From assembly GCA_950097015.1 (NCBI GenBank), contig CATNEN010000039.1:17206501-17270500 (forward strand): 64,000 nucleotides of DNA, read 5' to 3'. The notes under the pieces were generated by a model, which saw nothing but the letters and a program-made list of their open reading frames with translations, ran no database searches and had not been told where the DNA came from. The stretch comes from Macrostomum hystrix (taxonomy: Eukaryota; Platyhelminthes; Macrostomidae). Positions 46,101 to 58,300 of this stretch are shown here, one piece after another. Numbering within the stretch: the stretch's first letter is position 1; every line of letters starts with the position of its first letter. The position numbers and the translations under genes are program-made.

Positions 46101-49100
46101 ATAATCCTGTCTTCCGCTCACATCTCCACTCCCGGCCTCTCTAATTGCACTCGATAATGTCTATATCTAAATGCTTATCTAATGCTAATGCTAACGATAA
46201 TCTCACTCCCGTCCTCTTTATAAGCCCCATAAATATATATTGTGTTCAAAAAGTCCTCCCGTTTAGATTCCACTATTAGACTCACCACATCCTGTCAGAG
46301 ACCTTGCGAATAACATACACCCCTTCGTGACCGGTCATGGACATTAGTAGGAAATTTTTTCGACAAACAAAATCCGTAGCCGGAAACTGGGCATTGCTCC
46401 ATCGATGCAGCCGCATCACAGCTCCCGCGGCGTCGAATCCGATGCTGACCTGGCCAAGACGGTCCGGACTGTCGTCACTGTCCAGGCGAACCCAGTTGCC
46501 GCGAATGTCATCGCTGTAGCTGCATCGACCCATGTTTGTACTGGCTGGGTGACGGTTGATCGATGTGTCCGTGATCATTTTGTGAGACGCCTGTCTAACA
46601 GGTACCTTTTGTATCCAACAGGTAGCTTCTGTATGTAACAGGTAGCTTTTGTATCTACCAGGTAGCTTCTGTATCTAACAGGTAGCTTTTGTATCTAACA
46701 GGCAGCTTTTGTATCTAACAGGTATCTTTTGTATCTAACAGGTAGCTTCTGTATCTAACAGGTAGCTTTTGTATCTAACAGGTAGCTTCTGTATCTAACA
46801 GGTAGCTTTTGTATCTAACAGGTAGCTTCTATATCTAACAGGTAGCTTTTGTATCTAACAGGTAGCTTTTGTATATAACAGGTAGCTTCTGTATCTAACA
46901 GGTAGCTTCTGTATCTAACAGGTAGCTTCTGTATCTAACAGGTAGCTTTTGTATATAACAGGTAGCTTCTGTATCTAACAGGTAGCTTCTGTATCTAACA
47001 GGTAGCTTCTGTATCTAACAGGTAGCTTTTGTATCTAACAGGTAGCTTTTGTATATAACAGGTAGCTTTTGTATATAACAGGTAGCTTCTGTATCTAACA
47101 GGTAGCTTCTGTATCTAACAGGTAGCTTCTGTATCTAACAGGTAGCTTTTGTATCTAACAGGAAGCTTCGTGTCTAACTGACTCACTGGCGCATTGGTTG
47201 CCATCCAGGTCCAGCGACAGTCTGCAGTACAAGCTGCTGAGGTCCACGGAGTTCGTCAGATAGTGCTGCTCGCTGAACTCGCAGCCTCGAATATGGTTGT
47301 CGCAGTCGCCGACTGAAGTTTTCAATTTGCGAGTTGGCGAAGTCGTAGAAGCGTGTGAGGATGAGTGTGAGGATGAGTGTGAGGATGAGTGTGAGGATGA
47401 GTGTGAGGATGAGTGTGAGGATGAGTGTGAGGATGAGTGTGAGGATGAGTGTGAGGATGAGTGTGTGATAGTGTGATAGACTTAGGGATAAGAGATGGGA
47501 AATGATGATGGGAATGGGAAATTGAGATGGGGATGGGGATGCTGATGGTGATGGGGATGGGAAATGGAGATTGGAGTGGGAATGGGAGATAGGGATGGAG
47601 AATGGGGATGGGGATGGGGATGGAGATGGGGATGGTGATGGGGATGGAGATGGGGATGGTGATGGGGATGGTGATGGGGATGGAGATGGGGATGGTGATG
47701 GGGATGGAGATGGAGATGGGGATGGGGATGGAGATGGGGATGGTGATGGGGATGGAGATGGAGATGGGGATGGGGATGGGAAATGTAGATGGGAATGGAT
47801 ATGGGGATGGGAAATGTAGATGGGAATGGAGATGGGGATGGGAAGTGTAGATGGGAATGGAGATGGGGATGGGATATGGGAGATTAGATTGGGATGGGAA
47901 AAGGACGTGAATCTTCCCCATAGAAATGAGGATTTGAAAGCTCTAGAAGGGATGACATCAGAATGTAGACGTTAATTGCGAGTACAAATCGATTATCTAG
48001 ACTAAGTAATTAAGAAAGCGAAAAGACTAAAACTCACGTGACTTCCTGTAGCTGAGCTGGTATCGGTTTTGTCCGGCCTTGTCACCATCTGGCGGGTTAA
48101 GCAAGCCGCTCATGCGCAGGTTCGATCCGACGCCGGGAGACAGGACTTCGGACGCGCCCTCATACAGCATGGCCCGGCTGTAGTTCACCTGGGCAGGCTC
48201 GTCCAGCGGCAGCCGCTGAAATGCCCCGTGGTTGAGAAGCTCAGCTACAGATGGGAAATCACTGCAGACAGACAACCGGACCGACACTGGACAGACACCC
48301 AGGACAGACAGACACCCAGGACAGACAGACACCCAGGACTGACAGACACCCAGGACAGACAGACACCCAGGACTGACAGACACCCAGGACAGACAGACAC
48401 CCAGGACTGACAGACACCCAGGACAGACAGACACCCAGGACTGACAGACACCCAGGACAGACAGACACCCAGGACTGACAGACACCCAGGACTGACAGAC
48501 ACCCAGGACTGACAGACACCCAGGACTGACAGACACCCAGGGCAGACAGACACCCAGGACTGACAGACACCCAGGACTGACAGACACCCAGGACTGACAG
48601 ACACCCAGGGCAGACAGACACCCAGGACAGACAGACACCCAGGACTGACAGACACCCAGGACTGACAGACACCCAGGACAGACAGACACCCAGGACTGAC
48701 AGACACCCAGGACTGGCAGACACCCAGGACTGACAGACACCCAGGACTGACAGACACCCAGGACTGACAGACACCCAGGACTGACAGACACCCAGGACTG
48801 ACAGACACCCAGGACTGGCAGACACCCAGGACTGACAGACACCCAGGACTGACAGACACCCAGGACTGACAGACACCCAGGACTGACAGACACCCAGGGC
48901 AGACAGACACCCAGGACAGACAGACACCCAGGACAGACAGACACCCAGGACTGACAGACACCCAGGACTGACAGACACCCAGGACTAACAGACACCCAGG
49001 ACTGACACTGGACAGACTCCCAAGACAGACAGACAGACGCACAGGACAGACACACAGACACCCAGGATAGACAGACACCCAGGACAGACAGACAGACACC

Positions 49101-49272
49101 CAGGACACACAGACACCCAGGATAGACAGACACCCAGGACATACAGACAGACAGACACCCAGGACAGACAGACACCCAGGACAGACAGACACCCAGGACA
49201 CACAGACACCCAGGATAGACAGACACCCAGGACAGACAGACAGACACCCAGGACAGACAGACAGACAGACAA

Positions 49273-49311
<39 letters not shown>

Positions 49312-52300
49312 CCGACAAGAAACGGACACCGGCTCGGAGCATTGGGTGACTCACCAGGGTATAAATAGCCTGAGGGAAATCCGGTCTGTAGATCAGGATG
49401 AATTGGTAGCTCAGGCCCGAAGTGTTCCTTATCCAAGATCCGGCGCACTGCATGTCTTCTTCTAGAAGTGGGCAGTGGTTTTTATGCACTGGGATAACGA
49501 TCGACTGTTTAATAGCGTTTGATCCTTTATTATATGGATAATCATTTTATTACGAACTAGCTGTCTAAAGTGTTATATTTTTTGTGAAAAGTTGTGAAGT
49601 AGGGCATAGTGAGAGAATAAGATATGAGGGAGGAGAGAGAGGAGAGGGAGGAGAGGGACGAGAGGGAGGAGAGAGAGGAGAGAGAGGAGAGGGAGGAGAG
49701 GGAGGAGAGGGAGCAGATGGAGGAGAGGGAGGAAAGGGAGGAGAGAGGAGAGGGAGCAGATGGAGGAGAGGGAGGAAAGGGAGGAGAGAGAGGAGAGGGA
49801 CGAGAGGGAGGAGAGGGAGGAGAGAGAGGAGAGAGAGGAGAGGGACGAGAGGGAGGAGAGAGAGGAGAGAGAGGAGAGGGACGAGAGGGAGAAGAGAGAG
49901 GAGAGAGAGAAGAGGGACGAGAGGGAGGAGAGGGAGCAGATGGAGGAGAGGGAGGAGAGGGAGGAGAGAGAGGAGAGGGACGAGAGGGAGGAGAGAGAGA
50001 AGAGGGACGAGAGGGAGGAGAGGGAGCAGATGGAGGAGAGGGAGGAGAGGGAGGAGAGAGAGGAGAGGGACGAGAGGGAGGAGAGAGAGAAGAGGGACGA
50101 GAGGGAGGAGAGGGAGCAGATGGAGGAGAGGGAGGAGAGGGACGAGAGGGAGGAGAGGGACGAGAGGGAGGAGAGGGAGCAGATGGAGGAAAGGGAGGAG
50201 AGAGAGGAGAGAGAGGAGAGAGAGGAGAGGGACGAGAGGGAGGAGAGGGAGGAGAGGGAGGAGAGAGAAAAGAGAATGGAAAGAACCCATAAGAGGGTTG
50301 ACAGAAAGTGAACATAAAAATGAAAACATTATACGACCGTATAATAAGAAGAGTGATGAATTTAGATGAAGTATTTTTCAAACTCGAGTTTTAAAAAAGA
50401 AATTAATTCTGATCAGCTCGTTTTACAACAGCTTATAATGCTAGCTAATTTGTCGTCAGTTCTGTACTAGCTCAATAATTTACTTTTTAATTTAAAAAAC
50501 TATACTACTATAGAATCGAACCAGACAGTCTGCTCCTCGCCGATATATTATTCCATCAAAGTGGATTACCAAACGTCTTTTGGGAATTCTGAGATTAGAT
50601 ATTATTTCCGATCGAAAACTCATGCGTCACCACCTCTGCGTTGGTGTTCGGGTGGGCACAATGCCCCAAAATTCCATGATTGAGGTGGATTTTGGGGGAA
50701 AAGAGGATAAATAAACTTGAATTCCATCTTCTAGGAGAAAAAATAACCAGTCGGAAAATTGGGGATTCATTTCCTAGTCTCCAATCCAGAGAAGCCGTTG
50801 ATCAACTCGTGCCCCAACAGGGATTTGGAGTTTTTTTTAACGAGAAAGCTACCTTCCCCGCTATCCTTATAAGGGAGAGATTAATTTCGGTTCAGAAAGA
50901 AGGCGGGAAAAAAGAGCACAAAAGTGTCTGGACTCTGGAGATCACGTTTGAGAATAGCGAAAATATTTATAGAGTTCAGTATTCGGACTCTCTCTATTGA
51001 CTCTAAGTCCAAGTCTAAGTGACTCTATAACTGACTGTCACACTGAACTCTTATCTCTCACTCTCTACTACCATCTGTCACTCTCTACTACTGTCGGTCA
51101 CTCTCTACTACTGTCGGTCACTCTCTACTACTTTCTGTCACTCTCTACTACTGTCGGTCACTCTCTACTACTTTCTGTCACTCTCTACTACTGTCGGTCA
51201 CTCTCTACTACTGTCGGTCACTCTCTACTACTTTCTGTCACTCTCTACTACTATCTGTCACTCTCTACTCTTATCTGTCACTCTCTACTCTTATCTGTCA
51301 CTCTCTACTACTATCTATCACTCTCTACTACTATCTGTCACTCTCTACTACTGTCGGTCACTCTCTACTACTGTCGGTCACCCTCTACTACTTTCTGTCA
51401 CTCTCTACTACTATCTGTCACTCTCTACTCTTATCTGTCACTCTCTACTCTTATCTGTCACTCTCTACTACTATCTATCACTCTCTACTACTATCTGTCA
51501 CTCTCTACTACCATATGTCACTCTCTACTATCTCTATCTGTCACTCTCTACTCTTATCTGTCACTCTCTACTCTTATCTGTCACTCTCTACTACTGTCGG
51601 TCACTCTTTACTCTTATCTGTCACTCTCTACTACTGTCGGTCACTCTCTACTACTATCTGTCACTCTCTACTATCTTCAACTGTCTACATTTATCATGCA
51701 GTATCAATGCCTGCCTGTCAGTCTCTACTCTCCGAACAGTGATTAGTGCCACACCATAGTAGCAGAGAACATTGTTAGCAGCTCAAGATGCAATCTTTGT
51801 CACCTATCTGGAGTTCGCAATTAGTCTCTGCTTATTAATTTATCTTTTGCCTGCAGGCTCGGCCAGATAAAAAATTGGCACACACGCTATTGAATCGAAC
51901 TGTGCTTATGAAAGCAGCGGGGGCTTTTATCTTTCCATATAATCCTAAATTGTGACTTCGGCTTAATATATGTGAAAACAGAATTAGAAATACATATGTG
52001 TTTCTGTTTTACGTATGGCCATAAAAATAACGAATTCGGCACAAAATTTTCCCCTCTATCTGATTAAACTACTTTCGAAGTCACAAAACGCTGACGTCAG
52101 ATATTTACAAGAATTTCACGAAAATCGGTCATTCGGTTTGGTAGGCAAAGTAGGCAGTGGGTATTTAAAAATACTCCATTGGTCTTATCCCACAAGCCTT
52201 CATTGAATAAAGTTTGCAGCAAGGAACGTGTGCTAAAATTGGCTAATGGATTTTATTTTAAATAGCGAGATAAATTCACCGTGTTACTTTTGCTTGACTT

Positions 52301-55300
52301 GCTGCTTTCACATTGTTTAAAGTACGAGTATTTTGTTTTTCCTTGTCTTTGATCTTTAGTTTATTAAAAGCCATTAGTTTCACATTCTATGTCAGAGTTT
52401 GTAGGAATCGAAAACGACAGCGAATATCAGGCTTTCGTTTAAAAACATTGTTTATAGGTGCAACACACGGTGGCAAAACCTGTCCCTCTCTTCAGTATCC
52501 GTCAGTCTCTTCAGTATCTGTCAGTCTCTTCAGTATCTGTCACTCTCTTCAGTATCTATCACTCTCTTCAGTATCTGTCACTCTCTTCAGTATCTGTCAC
52601 TCTGTACAGTATCTGTCACTCTCTTCAGTATCTGCCACTCTCTTCAGTATCCGTCACTCTCTTCAGTATCCGTCACTCTCTTCAGTATCTGTCACTCTGT
52701 ACAGTATCTGTCACTCTGTACAGTATCCGTCACTTTCTTTAGTATCTGTCACTCTGTTTCGTATCCATCACTCTGTACAGTATTCCATCACCTTCTTCAG
52801 TATCCGTCAGTCTCTTCAGCATCTGTCAGTCTCTTCAGCATCCGTCAGTTTCTTCAGTATCTGTCACTCTCTTCACTATCTGTCACTCTCTTCAGTATCT
52901 ATCACTCTCTTCACTATCTGTCACTCTCTTCAGTATCTATCACTCTCTTCAGTATCTATCACTCTCTTCAGTATCTGTCACTCTGTACAGTATTCCGTCA
53001 CCTTCTTCAGTATCCGTCAGTCTCTTCAGTATCTGTCAGTCTCTTCAGCATCCGTCAGTTTCTTCAGTATCTGTCACTCTCTTCAGTATCTATCACTCTA
53101 TTCAGTATCTGTCACTCTGTTTGGTATCCATCACTCTGTACAGTATTCCGTCACCTTCTTCAGTATCCGTCAGTCTCTTCAGTATCTGTCACTCTCTTCA
53201 GTATCTATCACTCTCTTCAGTATCTGTCACTCTCTTCAGTATCTGTCACTCTCTTCAGTATCTGTCACTCTGTACAGTATTCCGTCGCTCTCTTCAGTAT
53301 CTGCCACTCTCCTCAGTATCCGTCACTCTCTTCAGTATCTGTCACTATGTACAGTATCTGTCACTCTGTACAGTATCCGTCACTTTCTTTAGTATCTGTC
53401 ACTCTGTTTCGTATCCATCACTCTGTACAGTATTCCATCACCTTCTTCAGTATCCGTCAGTCTCTTCAGCATCCGTCAGTCTCTTCAGTATATGTCATCC
53501 TCTTCAGTATCTATCACTCTCTTCAGTATCTGTCACTCTCTTCAGTATCTGTCACTCTCTTCAGCATCCGTCAGTCTCTTCAGTATCTGTCATCCTCTTC
53601 AGTATCTATCACTCTCTTCAGTATCTGTCACTCTCTTCAGTATCTATCACTCTCTTCAGTATCTGTCACTCTCTTCAGTATCTGTCACTCTGTACAGTAT
53701 TCCGTCACTCTCTTCAGTATCTGCCACTCTCCTCAGTATCCGTCACTCTCTTCAGTATCTGTCACTCTGTACAGTATCTGTCACTCTGTACAGTATCCGT
53801 CACTTTCTTTAGTATCTGTCACTCTGTTTCGTATCCATCACTCTGTACAGTATTCCATCACCTTCTTCAGTATCCGTCAGTCTCTTCAGCATCCGTCAGT
53901 TTCTTCAGTATCTGTCACTCTCTTCAGTATCTGTCACTCTCTTCAGTATCTATCACTCTCTTCAGTATCCGTCACTCTCTTCACTATCTGTCACTCTCTT
54001 CAGTATCTATCACTCTCTTCAGTATCTGTCACTCTCTTTAGTATCTGTCACTCTCTTCAGTATCTGTCACTCTCTTCAGTATCTGTCACTCTGTTTGGTA
54101 TCCATCACTCTGTACAGTATTCCGTCACCTTCTTCAGTATCCGTCAGTCTCTTCAGTATCTGTCAGTCTCTTCAGCATCCGTCAGTTTCTTCAGTATCTG
54201 TCACTCTCTTCAGTATCTATCACTCTCTTCAGTATCTATCACTCTCTTCAGTATCCGTCACTCTCTTCACTATCTGTCACTCTCTTCAGTATCTATCACT
54301 CTCTTCAGTATCTATCACTCTCTTCAGTATCCGTCACTCTCTTCAGTATCTGTCACTCTAGATTTTCTCTGCTGTAACCCTCTATCCTTCACTCTGCGGC
54401 TCACGAAATTAAGGCACAGAAAATATAATTGAACAGAACTCACGAATCGATTCTAGAGCAGTGATGTCTGACCTAAGCGACAGAACAGCAGCTCGTCGAA
54501 AATTTTCCGGCAGAATGTTGTAGTACAGCCAGCTCATGCCTAGGCCGAATATGCACTGGCTCTGAACCAGGGTGAATGTGTTCTGCTGCAGGATGCTGTG
54601 ACCCGAGCGAGTGTTCTGCAATGAGCCGTCATTTTAGGTTTGGTCATTGGTGACTTTTGACTTTGATCCTAGGTTAGTTGCTATGTCTAGATTGGTCATA
54701 GCTGGCATATCTAGATTGGTCATAGCTGGCATATCTAGATTGGTCATAGCTGTCATATCTAGATTGGTCATAGCTGGCATATCTAGATTGGTCATAGCTG
54801 TCATATCTAGATTGGTCATAGCTGGCATATCTAGATTGGTCATAGCTGGCATATCTAGATTGGTCATAGCTGGCATATCAAGATTGGTCATAGCTGGCAT
54901 ATCTAGATTGGTCATAGCTGTCATATCTAGATTGGTCATAGCTGGCATATCTAGATTGGTCATAGCTGGCATATCTAGATTGGTCATAGCTGGCATATCT
55001 AGATTGGTCATAGCTGGCATATCTAGATTGGTCATAGCTGGCATATCTAGATTGGTCATAGCTGTCATATCTAGATTGGTCATAGCTGGCATATCAAGAT
55101 TGGTCATAGCTGGCATATCAAGATTTGTCATAGCTGGCATATCTAGATTGGTCATAGCTGGCATATCTAGATTGGTCATAGCTGGCATATCTAGATTGGT
55201 CATAGCTGGCATATCTAGATTGGTCATAGCTGGCATATCTAGATTGGTCATAGCTGGCATATCTAGATTGGTCATAGCTGGCATATCTAGATTGGTCATA

Positions 55301-58300
55301 GCTGGCATATCAAGATTGGTCATAGCTGGCATATCTAGATTGGTCATAGCTGGCATATCTAGATTGGTCATAGCTGGCATATCAAGATTGGTCATAGCTG
55401 TCATATCAAGATTGGTCATAGCTGTCATATCTAGATTGGTCATAGCTGGCATATCTAGATTGGTCATAGCTGGCATATCAAGATTGGTCATAGCTGGCAT
55501 ATCTAGATTGGTCATAGCTGGCATATCTAGATTGGTCATAGCTGGCATATCAAGATTGGTCATAGCTGGCATATCTAGATTTGTCATAGCTGGCATATCT
55601 AGATTGGTCATAGCTGGCATATCTAGATTGGTCATAGCTGGCATATCTAGATTGGTCATAGCTGGCATATCTAGATTGGTCATAGCTGGCATATCTAGAT
55701 TGGCCATAGTTGTGACTAATTTTACTCGTAAAAGCAATAAAGTATTGTTGAAACTTTAGAATTTTTCGTATAATTTTGGTCTATAATATTATAGTTTAGT
55801 CTAGTGGTATACAATGGTTTCAGTGAGGGTGCATAGGATTAACAATTATGTGGGCCAAGTTAAAATATAATTACTGGCCCATCAGATCGGTCTCTTGCAT
55901 CATAATTGAGAATAGAAAAATGTCCCTCCAAGGCAAGATGGAGTTCCGGAACCCTTAGCAAGTGTTTCATGGTCTAAGTTATCAGGCAAAGTTGTTGCTA
56001 ACCGAAATCTGTCAGCACTAATCAGGGACTAGCTGAGAGCACAGACTCACCACTAAACGAGGCTTAGAGGCGTTACTGGCGTCCACCCAGTCAGTGATGA
56101 CTCGATAAGAAAATTTCCTGGGGCACTGGATGGCCTTGAAGTCGGCGATTTGCGGCTCGGCTGCATTGGCGATTGAAGAGGCAATCTTTTCTGAGATGCT
56201 CATAATAGAGTTGCAACACTGGCCACACCTTCTCTGTCCCTGTCACTGTCTGTCACACCTTCTCTATCCCTGTCACTGTATGTCACATCTTCTCTACCCC
56301 TGTCACTGTCTGTCACACCTTCTCTATCCCTGTCACTGTCTGCCACACCTTCTCTGTCCCTGTCACTGTCTGTCACATCTTCTCTATCCCTGTCACTGTC
56401 TGTCACACCTTCTCTATCCCTGTCACTGTCTGTCACACCTTCTCTATTCCCCCTGTCACTGTCTGTCACATCTTCTCTATTCCCCCTGTCACTGTCTGTC
56501 ACACCTTCTCTGTCCCCCTGTCACTGTCTGTCACACCTTCTCTGTCCCCCTGTCCCTGTCTGTCACACCTTCTCTGTCCCCCTGTCACTGTGTCACAACT
56601 ACTTTATTCCTGTCACTGTCTGTCACATCTTCTCTACCCCTGTCACTGTCTGTCACATCTTCTCTATCCCTGTCACTGTCTGCCACACCTTCTCTGTCCC
56701 TGTCACTGTCTGTCACATCTTCTCTATCCCTGTCACTGTCTGTCACACCTTCTCTATCCCTGTCACTGACTGTCACACCTTCTCTATTCCCCCTGTCACT
56801 GTCTGTCACATCTTCCCTATTCCCCCTGTCACTGTCTGTCACACCTTCTCTGTCCCCCTGTCACTGTCTGTCACACCTTCTCTGTCCCCCTGTCACTGTC
56901 TGTCACACCTTCTCTGTCCCCCTGTCACTGTCTGTCACACCTTCTCTGTCCCCCTGTCCCTGTCTGTCACACCTTCTCTGTCCCCCTGTCACTGTGTCAC
57001 AACTACTCTATTCCTGTCACTGTCTGTCACATCTTCTCTATTCCCCTGTCACTGTCTGTCACATCTTCTCTATTCCCCTGTCACTGTCTGTCACACCTTC
57101 TCTATTCATGCCACTGTCTGTCACACGTTCTCTATTCATGTCCATGACTGTCACACGTTCTCTATCCATGTCCCTGACTGTCACACGTTTTCTGTTCCCC
57201 CTGTCACTGTCTGTCACACCTTCTCTGTTCCCCTGTCACTGTCTGTCACACCTTCTCTATCCATGTCCCTGACTGTCACACGTTTTCTGTTCCCCCTGTC
57301 ACTGTCTGTCACACCTTCTCTGTTCCCCTGTCACTGTCTGTCACACCTTCTCTATTCATGCCGCTGTCTGTCACACCTCTGTTTATCCTGTCTCTGTCTG
57401 TCACACCTTCTCTATTCATGCCGCTGTCTGTCACACCTCTGTTTATCCTGTCTCTGTCTGTCACACCTTCTCTGTCCTTCCAGTCCCTATCTGTCACACC
57501 TCTTGCTAAAAAAAATTTATAAACCCCTTTTCTATCATTTTTTCGTTTTTTACCATAGAAACCAAGGTACGTGAAAGATAATAAATTAAACTCACGAGTC
57601 CAAAGCCATTTGTCATTTGCGTCACCGTTTGTGCAGCTGTCAACAGAGAAACTCCTGTCCTCCATGGGTCCTAAAAAGGGCGTCGGTGGCAGAGCGCTTA
57701 ACGAGTTTGCCTCTCGCGCCAAGGTCCCTGAGCTCGATTCCGCGGCGAGGCAACATTCATTTGGGGCGCAGACGCGGAGAGAAGGCTTTGAGGCTTGTCG
57801 TACAAGTTACGTCATTGAGGGCCAACCTCCAAGGCACAGTGAGAGTGTACACTGCCTGACAATGAGAAAGTCAGGGCAGATGTACACACCTGTGTGAGCG
57901 AGTGCCTGCGTACAGTATCTGTGTGCGTGTGTGCTCAGGAGTCAGCGAAATGGGCAGAATTGCCTCCTCGCTGGTCTAGTGCCTTAGACCGAAGCTCTCG
58001 TGCAATTATTATTATAACTATTAATATGGGTCCTAAAACGAATTTTTGTTATAGTGTGACAATCACTTATTGATTTTTTAATTTAAACTCCAACTTCAGC
58101 TGTTCAACTGTGATGCCGTGTACAACTGCTCAGTCCATGGACTGTGCAGGCCGCTAGAAAGCCACCAGATTTCTACCTCAGCTAATGCTGGTACCCATTG
58201 TATCTCTTGAAGGTGGGGATCAGATTTTTTTGCTAAAATACGAACTCCAAGTGTCTGAAGCGATTGTTACTAGGCAATAAGCGCGTAAAAAACTCTAATT

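Noticed and set aside
48027-49489. Long minus-strand ORFs (up to 473 codons) with VCLSVLGVC-type repeats
   Set aside because: They run through the 17-bp array; only the ends (49461-49355 and 48244-48038) look like exons. The repeat translations differ by frame and have no codon bias.
50680-51000. 106-codon plus-strand ORF
   Set aside because: No recognisable motif; antisense inside an intron and running into an array.
54634-55759. 360-residue ORFs on both strands, repeated TNLDMPAM or SRLVIAGI
   Set aside because: 24-bp period keeps all frames open. It lies in an intron of the large gene. The GGTCATAGCTG word resembles lacZ vector sequence only by chance.
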